Numbered from the stretch's first letter, positions 42,689 through 51,030 are shown. The stretch is 64,000 nucleotides of DNA from Sphingomonas sp. Y57 (GCF_001015195.1 NZ_LDES01000024.1:186001-250000), one strand, 5' to 3'. Notes: generated by a model not told the origin, from the sequence alone. Translations and numbers: made by a program.

Positions 42689-45379
42689 TCAGTGCGAGGC
42701 GGCGACCCGCTTCCATTCGCCGCCGATCAGCGCGCGGGCGGTTTCGTAGGCCTTAACCAGCGAAGACCAGTTCGACTGTCCGCAGGTCCGCGCCACCAGT
42801 TCCTGGGACGCTATGGGCGGTTCGGTCGAGGCAGGCGAGACGAGCCGAAGCGTGACCAGCATCCGGGTCAGCAGCTCATGGGCGGGGATCACCGCCGGAT
42901 CGAGCAGCCCCTGGTCCGCTAGCAGCCGCATGGCGCTGCGCAGGCGCGGATCGAAGCCGGTGCGGTGGCGCAGCTGCAGCAGGTGGACGGTGAATTCGGC
43001 GTCGACCAGCCCCCCCTCGATCAGCTTGACGTCGAAGGGGCTCGACGGCGGCTTATGGCGGGCGATCTCGCCGCGCATCTTGACGACGTCGGCGAGCAAT
43101 GTGGCGGGGTCGCGCTCGCGACCCAGCGCTTCGGCGATGATCGCGTCGACCCGCGCGCGCGCGTCCGCCGATCCGAAGATCGTGCGCGCCCGGGTCAGCG
43201 CCATATGCTCCCAGGTCCAGGCGCTCTCGCGCTGATATTGGGCGAAGCTGTCGATCGACACGGCGAGCGGACCCTGGGTGCCTGACGGGCGCAGCCTTGT
43301 GTCGACCTCGTAAAGCGGTCCGGCGGCGGTCGGAACGGACATCGCCGCCGAGACGCGTTGGGCCAGCCGGTTGAAATAGGTGGTGGCGCCCAGCGGTTTG
43401 GGACCATCCGATTCGGCCATGAAATCGCCGCTGAACAGATAGATGATGTCGAGGTCGGAAGCGTTGGTCAGCGCCCCGCCACCGAGCCGGCCAAGCGCCA
43501 CGATGAGTAGTTCGCCACCGGGAATCCGCCCGTGATTCGCTTCGAACTCGGCGACGGTCGCTCGCGCCAGTACGGTCAGCGCGGCTTCCGCGACCCGGGC
43601 ATAGCCTTGCGCCACGTCGAGCGGGTCCGCCACCGCCTCGATGAGCTGGACGCCAAGCGCGAAGCGCCGTTCGCCGACGCGCTGCCGAACACTGTCGAGC
43701 AGGAGTTCGTAATTGTCGCTGCTTTCGCCATCGCCGAACTCGGCGACCAGTTCCTCCTGCGGCGGCGGCGGCGCCAGCGCGGTCGCATCGATCAGGCCGT
43801 CGAGAAGCGCCGGGCGGCGGCCGAGCGCCTGCGACAGAGCCGGCGCATGGCTGAGCACGTCGATCAGCGCGCGGGCAAGGGCGGGGCGTGCCTGGAGCAG
43901 CCGGAACAGATTGATCGCGCTCGGCAGGCCGGCGACCAGGTCCTCGAAGCGGTTGAGCGCGTCCTGCGGCGACGGCGCCTGGCCGAGCGCGCCGACCAGT
44001 GTCGGCAACATTGCCTCCAGCGCGTCTTGGGCTACCGGCGTCCGCAGCGATCGGCTCTTTCCGTCCCGCATCACCTCGATCCGCAGCCTTGCCGCCGACG
44101 GATCGGCGAACCCCGCCTGTGCGAGAGCTGCTTCCAACTGATCGGCCTGAACCGGCAGTCGTGCCTCGCCGTCATTGTCGAGTCCGTCATAGACGGTCCC
44201 GACCCGTTCGACGTGGGGGCGCAGCAGATCGACCAGCGCAGCTCCGTCGTCCAGCCCATGCAGACGCGCGACATTGTCGAGGGCGTCCACCTGCTTTGGG
44301 AGTTGGTGGGTCTGGTGGTCGTCGACCATCTGGAGCCTGTGCTCGATGGTACGAAAGAGACGATAGGCCACGGCCAGATCATCCGCGGCCCTGGCATCGA
44401 TCCGTCCCGCCTCGCTCAGTGCGCGCAGGGCGTCGAGCGTCGCCGGGGCGCGGAGCTGCGGTTGGCGTCCGCCGTGGATGAGCTGATGAATCTGCGCGAA
44501 GAACTCGACCTCCCGGATGCCGCCACGCCCCCGCTTGAGGTCGTAGCCGGGGCCGAGCACCTGCCCCCGCGAGTAATGGTCGCGGATTCGGCGGGAAATC
44601 TGCCGGATTTCGCGTACCGCGCCGAAATCGAGCGAGCGGCGCCAGACGAAGGGGCGGATCGCCTCGAGAAAGCCCTGTCCCAGGGCGATGTCGCCCGCGG
44701 CCGCACGGGCACGGATGAAGGCGGCGCGTTCCCAGGGCAGGGCCGCCGACTCATAATAGCTGAGCGCGGCGTCCACCGGCAGGGCAAGTGGCGAGACTTC
44801 CGGCGAAGGGCGCAGCCGGAGGTCGACCCGAAAGACATAGCCATGTTCGTCGCGGCTTTGCAGCAGTTCGACGATACGCCGCGCGATGCGGACGGCGGCC
44901 TCGACCGGTTCTTCGCGCGGGCGGTGCGGCAGCGTCCTCGGATCGAAGATCAGGATCGGATCGATATCCGAGGAATAGTTGAGTTCGCCGCTGCCATGCT
45001 TGCCAAGTGCCAGCACGGCGAAGCCGCCCGGTTCCGCGTCCGGCGTGCGTTCGGCGATGGCGGCACGGATCGCAGTGTCGAGCGCATGGTCCGCGAAAGC
45101 CGACAGATGGCCGACGACCTCTTCCAGGCTCGCCATTCCCGACAGGTCGGCCAATCCGGTGGCCAGCGAGACGACCTGGCGCTGACGGCGGAGCATCTTG
45201 CCGACGTCGTCCGACTGCGCGGCGGCCAGACCATCGCGGATCGCGCGGTCGAGCCCGTGGTCGCGCACCGCCGCGACAATCTCGGGATGGCGCGCGGCCA
45301 GACCCGACAGGAACGGGGAGAATTCCCCTATCCTTTCCAGCGTGTTGGAAAAGACATGCTCGTCGGCGCGCCCGGTCAT
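42689..45379 (-). CDS. glnE: Bifunctional glutamine synthetase adenylyltransferase/deadenylyltransferase
   Basis: Adds or removes AMP on glutamine synthetase in response to nitrogen status through PII. About 896 residues, with two nucleotidyltransferase domains: the N-terminal one with GSGELNYSSDIDPILIF and VDLRLRPSPEVSPLALPVD, the C-terminal one with GGGALTNASDLDIIYLFSG and VDTRLRPSGTQGPLAV. The central linker region matches that of the neighbouring paralogue. ATG 45379 (MTGRADEHVF) is preferred; ATG 45418 would add 13 residues. It is transcribed before the paralogue, with 228 bases between them. Confidence 0.95.
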   Translation of the reverse strand: MTGRADEHVFSNTLERIGEFSPFLSGLAARHPEIVAAVRDHGLDRAIRDGLAAAQSDDVGKMLRRQRQVVSLATGLADLSGMASLEEVVGHLSAFADHALDTAIRAAIAERTPDAEPGGFAVLALGKHGSGELNYSSDIDPILIFDPRTLPHRPREEPVEAAVRIARRIVELLQSRDEHGYVFRVDLRLRPSPEVSPLALPVDAALSYYESAALPWERAAFIRARAAAGDIALGQGFLEAIRPFVWRRSLDFGAVREIRQISRRIRDHYSRGQVLGPGYDLKRGRGGIREVEFFAQIHQLIHGGRQPQLRAPATLDALRALSEAGRIDARAADDLAVAYRLFRTIEHRLQMVDDHQTHQLPKQVDALDNVARLHGLDDGAALVDLLRPHVERVGTVYDGLDNDGEARLPVQADQLEAALAQAGFADPSAARLRIEVMRDGKSRSLRTPVAQDALEAMLPTLVGALGQAPSPQDALNRFEDLVAGLPSAINLFRLLQARPALARALIDVLSHAPALSQALGRRPALLDGLIDATALAPPPPQEELVAEFGDGESSDNYELLLDSVRQRVGERRFALGVQLIEAVADPLDVAQGYARVAEAALTVLARATVAEFEANHGRIPGGELLIVALGRLGGGALTNASDLDIIYLFSGDFMAESDGPKPLGATTYFNRLAQRVSAAMSVPTAAGPLYEVDTRLRPSGTQGPLAVSIDSFAQYQRESAWTWEHMALTRARTIFGSADARARVDAIIAEALGRERDPATLLADVVKMRGEIARHKPPSSPFDVKLIEGGLVDAEFTVHLLQLRHRTGFDPRLRSAMRLLADQGLLDPAVIPAHELLTRMLVTLRLVSPASTEPPIASQELVARTCGQSNWSSLVKAYETARALIGGEWKRVAASH

Positions 45380-45420
45380 CCTTTCATCGCATAAGCGATT
45401 CGGACGGGAGTGCAACATTG

Positions 45421-45445
45421 GGAAACATGGTCGGGTTATTGCGTT
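45421..45445 (+). promoter_or_regulatory. EcfG-like promoter of the second nepR gene
   Basis: GGAAA, 16 bases, CGTT on the plus strand. The alphaproteobacterial EcfG consensus is GGAAC-N16/17-CGTT, so one base differs. The -10 lies 9 bases before ATG 45455, so the mRNA may be nearly leaderless or a later start may be used. Confidence 0.5.
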
Positions 45446-45454
45446 ATGTTAGGC

Positions 45455-45634
45455 ATGGAAAAGCCGAAGCCCTCCGATCTGTCCATGCAGGCGAACATCT
45501 CCCGGTCGCGGGCGGTTCAGGCGCCGCAGCGCTACGAAGGTATCGGTAATGCGCTGCGGGCGGCGTTCGATCCGGGCAGCTATGGCTTGCCCGACGATCT
45601 CCTGCGGCTGCTGTCGAAGCTTGAACGCAAATAA
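45455..45634 (+). CDS. NepR-family anti-sigma factor, second copy
   Basis: A small protein of 59 residues from ATG 45455. The core GIGNALRAAFDPGSYGLPD followed by DLLRLLSKLERK matches the NepR fold: a first helix with G(I/V)G.ALR and a second with (L/F)L.LL.KL. Its N-terminal arm is charged, with Met and Lys, unlike the main copy. NepR binds EcfG and holds it inactive until phosphorylated PhyR takes it away. An EcfG-type promoter sits directly upstream, pointing to negative feedback. It was absent from a plain scan above 60 residues when measured from this ATG. Confidence 0.78.
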   Translation: MEKPKPSDLSMQANISRSRAVQAPQRYEGIGNALRAAFDPGSYGLPDDLLRLLSKLERK

Positions 45635-45642
45635 GGAAAGAC

Positions 45643-45670
45643 GCCGGCCCCTGGTCGGAGGCCGGCCATT
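45643..45670. terminator. Hairpin between convergent nepR-like gene and ecfG
   Basis: GCCGGCC pairs with GGCCGGC around an 10-base loop, followed by CATTCTTCC. Position between two convergent stop codons suggests a weak shared terminator. Confidence 0.45.
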
Positions 45671-45684
45671 CTTCCGCGCGACGT

Positions 45685-46380
45685 CTATTCCTTGCTGAGG
45701 ATGTCGACGTCGGCCATGATCTGCTGGAGCGTTGTAGTAGACGGGTCCGTCTTGTGCTCCCGTCGCGATGGCAGCTGGCCATGGTCCAGCAGCTGCTCCA
45801 GGGCGGCACGTCCCCTCGCCACCCGGCTCTTGATGGTCCCTACCGCGCAGCCGCAGATTTCGGCCGCCTCCTCATAGGCGAAACCGCCGGCACCGACGAG
45901 GATCAGCGCCTCCCGCTGCGGCTGCGGCAGGTGCATCAGCGCACGCTGCATGTCGGCCAGTTCGATGTGGCGGTCCTGGGATGCCGGCGCCGCCAGCATC
46001 TTGTTCGCGGTATGCTCGTCCCATTCGCCGCGGAAACGGGCGCGCCGCATTTGGGACAGGAACAGGTTGCGCAGGATGATGAAGGTCCAGGCCCGCATGT
46101 TGGTGCCCGCCTGGAAGCGCTTGCGCGCTGCCCAGGCCTTCATCAGCGTCTCCTGGACGAGATCGTCGGCGAGGTCGCGGTTGCCTGACAGGGAGCGGCC
46201 GAAGGCGCGAAGGTGGGGAATCACCCGCGCAAGCTCGTCCTTGAACTCGTCGTCGGACAGGGCGACCGGGTCGCCGCGCGGCGCTTCGACGCCGTCGACG
46301 TCCCGATCTTCGTCATCCATACGATCTGCTACCCCAACTGAAGCGTTTGCCGCCGAGGCGGCCCGGGCCTGTACTGCCAT
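45685..46380 (-). CDS. ecfG: Extracytoplasmic function sigma factor EcfG
   Basis: General stress sigma factor. From ATG 46380 it has 231 residues: sigma-2 region with GNRDLADDLVQETLMKAW and RAWTFIILRNLFLSQMRR, sigma-4 region with LPQPQREALILVGAGGFAYE and GTIKSRVARGRAALEQLL, and a charged C-terminal tail. The longer ORF to 46434 would start in the -10 element of its own promoter and is rejected. GGGGA precedes ATG 46380. A later ATG at 46320 is an alternative. It lies between the two nepR genes and phyR, as usual for this locus. Confidence 0.94.
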   Translation of the reverse strand: MAVQARAASAANASVGVADRMDDEDRDVDGVEAPRGDPVALSDDEFKDELARVIPHLRAFGRSLSGNRDLADDLVQETLMKAWAARKRFQAGTNMRAWTFIILRNLFLSQMRRARFRGEWDEHTANKMLAAPASQDRHIELADMQRALMHLPQPQREALILVGAGGFAYEEAAEICGCAVGTIKSRVARGRAALEQLLDHGQLPSRREHKTDPSTTTLQQIMADVDILSKE

Positions 46381-46432
46381 CCGTTCCCCATTGTCCGGGC
46401 GGAACGACTCGTGTCGTCCATTCTGCCAGGTC

Positions 46433-46457
46433 AACGTCCGTCCAGCGGCCGGGTTCC
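46433..46457 (-). promoter_or_regulatory. EcfG-dependent promoter of ecfG
   Basis: Read leftward: GGAAC, 16 bases, CGTT, a perfect match to the EcfG consensus. It lies about 50 bases before ATG 46380, between ecfG and phyR, and implies that EcfG drives its own gene. Confidence 0.85.
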
Positions 46458-46485
46458 AATATGATCGAGGCCGAAACGATAAGGG

Positions 46486-47280
46486 TCAGGCTTCGATCGT
46501 AGCGGCGTTGAAGAACAGTGCCTGGCTGATCGCGGCCTTTACCGTCGATCGCTGGAAAGGCTTCGTGATCAGGAAGGTCGGCTCGGGGCGTTCGCCCGTC
46601 AACAGCCGTTCGGGGAAGGCGGTAATGAAGATCACCGGGACGCTGAACTCGGCCAGGATGTCCTTGACCGCATCGATGCCCGAGCTGTCGTCTGCAAGCT
46701 GGATGTCGGCGAGCACGAGACCGGGCCGATGGGCGTGGGCTTGCGCCACCGCCTCGTCGCGGGTGACGGCGACGCCGCTGACGCTGTGGCCCAGATCGCG
46801 GACGATCGTTTCCAGGTCCATAGCGATGATCGGCTCATCCTCGATGATCAGCACGTCGGTTCGGGTCTGGCGGTCGATCTCCGCGATCGCATCCGCGACG
46901 AGCGACTCGACCTCTTCCGGGCTTGTCTCGATCAGATAGGCGGTGTCGGCGACGGTGAACCCCTCCATGGCAGTCAGCAGGAGCGCCTGGCGCGACAGCG
47001 GCGTGATCGCGTTGAGCCGCGCCTGGGCGATCGCCTCGCGCTCGGCATCGACCGTCGGCGAATCGATCTCGTCATAATTGGCCGAGGTCCAGATCGCCTG
47101 GAAGGTGCGATAGAGCCCGACCCGGACGTCGACCCCTTCGGGGAAGCTGTCGGGCGCGGCGACGATCGCCTCCAGCGTGGCCCGCACATAATTGTCACCA
47201 TGGCTCTGGCTGCCGGTGAGTGCCCGCGCATAGCGACGCAGGAAGGGCAGGTGAGGGGCGAGTTTCTGGCCGAGCGACAT
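46486..47280 (-). CDS. phyR: Response regulator PhyR, anti-anti-sigma factor
   Basis: Partner-switching regulator of 264 residues. The N-terminal sigma-like domain (about 1-135) resembles EcfG regions 2 and 4 but is not a functional sigma factor. The C-terminal receiver has IIEDEP (acidic pocket), Asp192 (LADIQLADDSSG) and Lys in FLITKPF. When phosphorylated it sequesters NepR and frees EcfG. ATG 47280 (MSLGQKLAPHLPF) is chosen; TTG 47292 would add four residues. It is transcribed toward ecfG and opposite to nepR. Confidence 0.95.
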   Translation of the reverse strand: MSLGQKLAPHLPFLRRYARALTGSQSHGDNYVRATLEAIVAAPDSFPEGVDVRVGLYRTFQAIWTSANYDEIDSPTVDAEREAIAQARLNAITPLSRQALLLTAMEGFTVADTAYLIETSPEEVESLVADAIAEIDRQTRTDVLIIEDEPIIAMDLETIVRDLGHSVSGVAVTRDEAVAQAHAHRPGLVLADIQLADDSSGIDAVKDILAEFSVPVIFITAFPERLLTGERPEPTFLITKPFQRSTVKAAISQALFFNAATIEA

Positions 47281-47416
47281 GAGTATCAACACTCCCTGAA
47301 TTCATCGACGCGGGTGTCCGCCGCCACACGAGCATGGGAGATAGCAGCCCCGCCTGTGTCGCGGAAGCCGCCCGAGGCTTCCAATGACGAATGTGTAAAA
47401 AGAGACATTCGCATCT

Positions 47417-47441
47417 GGAACCAACGGAGGAGTTTTTTGTT
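47417..47441 (+). promoter_or_regulatory. EcfG-like promoter of nepR
   Basis: GGAAC, 16 bases, TGTT on the plus strand: a perfect -35 and one mismatch in the -10. It lies about 110 bases before ATG 47551, in the phyR-nepR gap. Confidence 0.55.
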
Positions 47442-47550
47442 TCATGCATGATGCTCGTTTTACCATCCCGTGTAAAATGGTACGCATCCGGATCGATCCA
47501 AGAGGGGCGGTATCCAAAAGCCGTTGCATTGGAGAGTGTTGGACAACAAT

Positions 47551-47760
47551 ATGCAGGTCAGGGGCGTGGGCCGGTTGGCTAATCAGGATCAGTCGGGCGG
47601 ACCGGCAAACGACACCGCTGGAGGCAAGGCCGCCAGGAAGCGAAAGGGCGATCCTGTGCGTGATGCCTCGGTCGGCGCAGCCTTGCGTTCCGTCTATTCC
47701 CAGACGGTCGACGAAGCCATTCCCACGGAATTCCTGGATCTGCTGAACAAGCTGGATTGA
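47551..47760 (+). CDS. nepR: Anti-sigma factor NepR
   Basis: A 69-residue inhibitor of EcfG. The conserved core is ASVGAALRSVYSQTVDEAIP followed by TEFLDLLNKLD, matching NepR. The basic stretch AARKRKGDP precedes it. The ORF can start at TTG 47524, but ATG 47551 (MQVRGVGRL) is preferred. It is divergent from phyR and is followed 59 bases later by the PhyP-like gene. EcfG, PhyR and NepR together form the partner-switch of the general stress response. Confidence 0.9.
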   Translation: MQVRGVGRLANQDQSGGPANDTAGGKAARKRKGDPVRDASVGAALRSVYSQTVDEAIPTEFLDLLNKLD

Positions 47761-47819
47761 TCGGTGCTGACCGTCGCGCCTAGGCCGGGTCGCGCCAAGG
47801 GGGCGGGCCGCCCCAGCGG

Positions 47820-49361
47820 ATGAATCAGCCCGCTAAACTGGCTTTCGCCCGCCTGTCCACTGGCACGAAGATGCTGCTGATCCTGTCGGCGGCAATGCTG
47901 CCATTGGGTTTTATCGCCCTTCTGACCTCGCTCGATATGGCTCGTTCGGCCTCGGCCGAACAGCACATGGCGGTGCGTACCGCCATGGCCTTCCATGCGA
48001 CGCGCGTCGACATGGTCATCGGCCGCGGGCTCGACGCGGTGCGCTCCGCGCGGGCCACCCTCCAGCCGGCCTACGCGCTCTGCGCGGCCATCGCACGGCA
48101 GGTGAGCCTCAACCCCAGCGGCCGCCCCCCGGTCGCGATCTTCGACGGCGGGCGGCGCAGGATATGTCAGTCCCACGGCGCGCCCATCGAACGGATAGCG
48201 CCGGTCGATCCGAAGTTCGATCGCGTCTGGCTGGACCTCCAGCGCCGCAGCTTTCGCTTCACCGCCGCAGCTCCGGACAGCAGTCTGTTGTTCGAGGCGG
48301 ATATTCCGCTGGACGAGATCCGCTTCGCGATGGGCTCCGGTGGCGGGTTGCCGCTCAATCGGATGATCCTGCGGCAGGGCGCCGTCGAGGTCGTGCTGAT
48401 CGATCATGGCGACGCCGCCGAAAAGGATCTGTTGCGGCTTTCGCAGCCCTTGGCTGACGGACAGCTCGCGCTGATCGCCGAGTATAGGCTGGCGCCGTCG
48501 CGGGCGCGGACGATGCTCGTCGTCCTGCTACCCTTGCTGATGTGGGCGGCCGCGGCATTTACGGGATGGCTGATCGTAAACCGGCTGCTGCTGCGTCCCC
48601 TCAGCCAGCTCAAGCAGTCGATCGACAGCTGGAAGGGCGGTCGCAACTCGCTGCAACTGCCGCGGTTCACCACGCCGAGCCAGGAGATACGGGACCTGGC
48701 CGAAAGCTTCGCGGCGGTGGCCGCACGAATCCACGACCATGAGCAGGAACTGGAGGACGGCCTCGCCCGCCAGACGCGCCTGACGCGCGAGGTCCACCAT
48801 CGCGTGAAGAACAATCTGCAGGTCGTCTCCAGCCTGATCAACCTGCACGCGCGCGGGGCCGAGGGCGCGGTCGCCGATGCCTATGGCGCGATCCAGCGCC
48901 GCGTCGACGCGCTCGCCGTGGTCCATCGGAACCATTATGCGGAACTGGAGGAGAACAACGGCGTCTCCGTGCGGGCCCTGGCCGGCGAGCTCGCGACGTC
49001 GCTCAGGGCGTCGGCGCCGACGGCCGCCACCGGCATGCCGATCGCGCTCAACCTGATCGACGTGCAGGTGACGCAGGACGTCGCCGTGCCGACGGCCTTC
49101 TTCATCACCGAAGTGGTCGAGCTGCTGATGCACTGCAATCCGCAGGGATCGGTGCTCATCTCGCTCGAGGCGACCGACCGGCCGGACCGTGCCAATCTGC
49201 GGATAGAGACGGTCGGCATGGCCGGGGGAGCGCTGGATGGCTATCCGGGAATCGCTCGCTTCGAACGGGTGGTCACCGGTATCGCCCGCCAGTTCCGCTC
49301 GCCTCTGTCGCAGGATCTGCAGGCCGGCCGCTTCGAAATCGAGATCAGCGTCCAGCCCTGA
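47820..49361 (+). CDS. phyP: PhyP-like membrane histidine kinase/phosphatase of the general stress response
   Basis: A 513-residue membrane protein. One helix at about 18-40, a periplasmic region to about 230, a second helix at about 231-255, a HAMP-like linker, then a HisKA_2 domain with REVHHRVKNNLQVVSSLINL (His326). The ATP-binding part is degenerate: the N-box expected as E.xxNAxKH reads EVVELLMHCNP, and no glycine-rich G-box is visible. The family PhyP of Sphingomonas sp. Fr1 negatively regulates PhyR, and its gene is next to phyR-nepR-ecfG. So a PhyR phosphatase is the favoured role. Confidence 0.82.
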   Translation: MNQPAKLAFARLSTGTKMLLILSAAMLPLGFIALLTSLDMARSASAEQHMAVRTAMAFHATRVDMVIGRGLDAVRSARATLQPAYALCAAIARQVSLNPSGRPPVAIFDGGRRRICQSHGAPIERIAPVDPKFDRVWLDLQRRSFRFTAAAPDSSLLFEADIPLDEIRFAMGSGGGLPLNRMILRQGAVEVVLIDHGDAAEKDLLRLSQPLADGQLALIAEYRLAPSRARTMLVVLLPLLMWAAAAFTGWLIVNRLLLRPLSQLKQSIDSWKGGRNSLQLPRFTTPSQEIRDLAESFAAVAARIHDHEQELEDGLARQTRLTREVHHRVKNNLQVVSSLINLHARGAEGAVADAYGAIQRRVDALAVVHRNHYAELEENNGVSVRALAGELATSLRASAPTAATGMPIALNLIDVQVTQDVAVPTAFFITEVVELLMHCNPQGSVLISLEATDRPDRANLRIETVGMAGGALDGYPGIARFERVVTGIARQFRSPLSQDLQAGRFEIEISVQP

Positions 49362-49586
49362 AACGACCGGCGTCGCCGCGACCCAAAATATTTGCGCGGG
49401 GGTGGGAACAAGGTCGGGGGGCGGCTCGTTCTTCTGTTCGGATAGCGATGCTTTGCCCCCCCGCTCCCGCTATCCGCTCGACAAAGGGCCCGGTCGCATT
49501 ACCCCCCCCGTAAATGCGTCCGGGCCCAATTTTTTTGGGCATGTTCCTGAAATCGAAAGCGGATTTCCGCAGATGCGGACGGATCG

Positions 49587-49611
49587 GGAACCAAGCCTGA
49601 CAGCGAGCATT
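49587..49611 (+). promoter_or_regulatory. EcfG-like promoter of the entericidin gene
   Basis: GGAAC, 16 bases, CATT: one mismatch to the EcfG consensus, about 55 bases before the entericidin ATG. The remainder of the 304-base gap (49362-49665) has a C8 run and a short CCC...GGG hairpin but no other gene. Confidence 0.5.
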
Positions 49612-49665
49612 GATCCGATGCCGCTTCCGTCGAGGAAGCCGCAGAGTATCCAGGAGATGTTCGCC

Positions 49666-49806
49666 ATGTTCAAACGCACCATCGCCGTCGCCTTCGTCAG
49701 CCTTTCGCTGCTCGCGGTCACGGCCTGCAACACGGTCGAGGGCGCTGGTAAGGACGTGTCCTCGGCCGGCCGCGCGGTTTCCGACGCCGCGGACGACTCG
49801 AAATAA
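49666..49806 (+). CDS. Entericidin-type small lipoprotein
   Basis: A 46-residue membrane lipoprotein. MFKRTIAVAFVSLSLLAVTA ends in the lipobox before Cys21, and the mature peptide NTVEGAGKDVSSAGRAVSDA matches entericidin. AGGAG lies 9 bases before ATG 49666; ATG 49657 is too close to it. Entericidin genes are known targets of the alphaproteobacterial general stress sigma factor, and an EcfG-like promoter is upstream. Physiological role is unclear. A terminator follows after the stop. Confidence 0.88.
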   Translation: MFKRTIAVAFVSLSLLAVTACNTVEGAGKDVSSAGRAVSDAADDSK

Positions 49807-49854
49807 GCCATCGGCGAGAGCGCCTGCCTTCGTGGCGTGCGCGATGCGGGATGA

Positions 49855-49886
49855 AGCCCGGGACGGTCAGGCCGTCTCGGGCTTTT
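49855..49886 (+). terminator. Terminator overlapping the tatC 3' end
   Basis: AGCCCG-G-GACGG pairs with CCGTC-T-CGGGCT, loop TCAGG, then TTTT. It lies 48 bases past the entericidin stop and covers the tatC stop codon. Confidence 0.7.
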
Positions 49887-50628
49887 CCTCGTTCTTGCGC
49901 CGCTTCTCGGTGAACCAGATCCCGATCAGCGCCAGCTCGTAGAGGATGACCAACGGCACCGCGAGCAGCAGCTGGGAACCGACGTCGGGTGGTGTCAGCA
50001 CGGCCGCGATCGCGAAGGCGCCGACGATGGCATAGCGCCGGGCACCCACGAGCTGCTTGCGCGTCACGATCCCTGCGCGCTCGAGCAGCATCAGCAGCAC
50101 CGGCAGCAGGAAGGATAGCCCGAAGCCGAACAGGAACTGCATGACGAAGGACAGGTAGTTGCCGACGGCGGGCAGCGCCTCCTGCTGGACGCCGCCCAGA
50201 TTGCCCTGGAAGCCGAGAAGGAAGTGGAGGGCGACGGGAATGGCGACATAATAGGCCATTGATGCGCCTGCCAGGAACAGGATCGGCGTCGCGAACAGGA
50301 AAGGCAGCAGCGCGCGCTTCTCGTTCTTGTAGAGCCCAGGCGCCACGAACTGCCAGATCTGGTTGGCGATGACGGGGAAGGCCAGCATCATCGCGGCGAA
50401 AAACGCGACCTTGATCTCAACGAAGAAGGCCTCGAAGATCTGGGTGTAGATCAGCTTGCCCTGGCCCGCGCGCAGCAGCGGCTGGACGAGGAAGGCAAAG
50501 ATCGGGCGGGCAAAATAAAGGCAGATGCCGAACGCAACGGCGAGCGCCGCGAACGCCATCAGCAGGCGGCGGCGCAGTTCCAGGAGATGGTCGAGCAGCG
50601 GCGCGCGGCTGTCGTCTATGTCGTTCAT
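49867..50628 (-). CDS. tatC: Sec-independent protein translocase TatC
   Basis: Membrane core of the twin-arginine transport system, which exports folded proteins and reads the RR signal. It has 253 residues with six helices. The N-terminal PLLDHLLELRRRLL contains the conserved HLxELRxR motif, and ALPAVGNYLSFVMQFLFGFG matches the family. It is last in tatABC, overlapping tatB by 4 bases. The 3' end is charged (TEKRRKNEEKPETA). Confidence 0.95.
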   Translation of the reverse strand: MNDIDDSRAPLLDHLLELRRRLLMAFAALAVAFGICLYFARPIFAFLVQPLLRAGQGKLIYTQIFEAFFVEIKVAFFAAMMLAFPVIANQIWQFVAPGLYKNEKRALLPFLFATPILFLAGASMAYYVAIPVALHFLLGFQGNLGGVQQEALPAVGNYLSFVMQFLFGFGLSFLLPVLLMLLERAGIVTRKQLVGARRYAIVGAFAIAAVLTPPDVGSQLLLAVPLVILYELALIGIWFTEKRRKNEEKPETA

Positions 50629-51002
50629 GGCAGTTGGGGCGCGCCAGGGCGATCGGACGGCGCGGCCGCGGGGCCGGTCGTCGGCGCGTCTTCGGGGGAC
50701 GTCACCTCCGCGCCGTCCTGCGGTGCGCCGAGCGGCAGCATCTCGCCGTCGGCCGGCTGGGGCTGGGGCGGATGTTCGCGCATGATGCGCTCATTCTCCG
50801 CCTTCCATTTCTTCTCCATCTCCTCGAGCTCCGCCTGGCGGATCATCTCGTCGATGCCGGAACGGAAATGGCGGGCGACGCCGCGCGCGCGGGCCACCCA
50901 CTGGCCGACGAACCGCATCGCGCGCGGCAGGTCCTTCGGCCCGATGACAACGAGCGTGACGAGCGCCACGAGCAGCAGTTCGGTGGGAGCGACGTCCAGC
51001 AT
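50625..51002 (-). CDS. tatB: Sec-independent protein translocase TatB
   Basis: A 125-residue single-helix protein that forms the Tat receptor complex with TatC. MLDVAPTELLLVALVTLVVI with GPKDLPRAMRFVG is the TatB hinge; a charged amphipathic helix and a Pro-rich C-terminal tail (DGEMLPLGAPQDG) follow. The start is ATG 51002. It overlaps tatC by 4 bases and lies 28 bases after tatA. Confidence 0.94.
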   Translation of the reverse strand: MLDVAPTELLLVALVTLVVIGPKDLPRAMRFVGQWVARARGVARHFRSGIDEMIRQAELEEMEKKWKAENERIMREHPPQPQPADGEMLPLGAPQDGAEVTSPEDAPTTGPAAAPSDRPGAPQLP

Positions 51003-51030
51003 CGCTTATGGCGCCGGGGCCTCTAGAGGA

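Noticed and set aside
42518-42922. Plus-strand start in the glnE-paralogue gap (MNTTIDDLTLRN...)
   Set aside because: It runs into antisense glnE code, has no ribosome site, and no domain. I read the gap as a promoter region.
43532-45394. 620-residue open frame on the plus strand over glnE
   Set aside because: GlnE on the minus strand has both nucleotidyltransferase domains; the plus frame shows no domain and follows the GC pattern of glnE.
49480-49530. Run of C8 with flanking GCATTA/TAAATGC and a CCC/GGG stem
   Set aside because: It looks like a short inverted repeat or a slippage-prone tract, but is too small for a mobile element or a regulatory RNA call.
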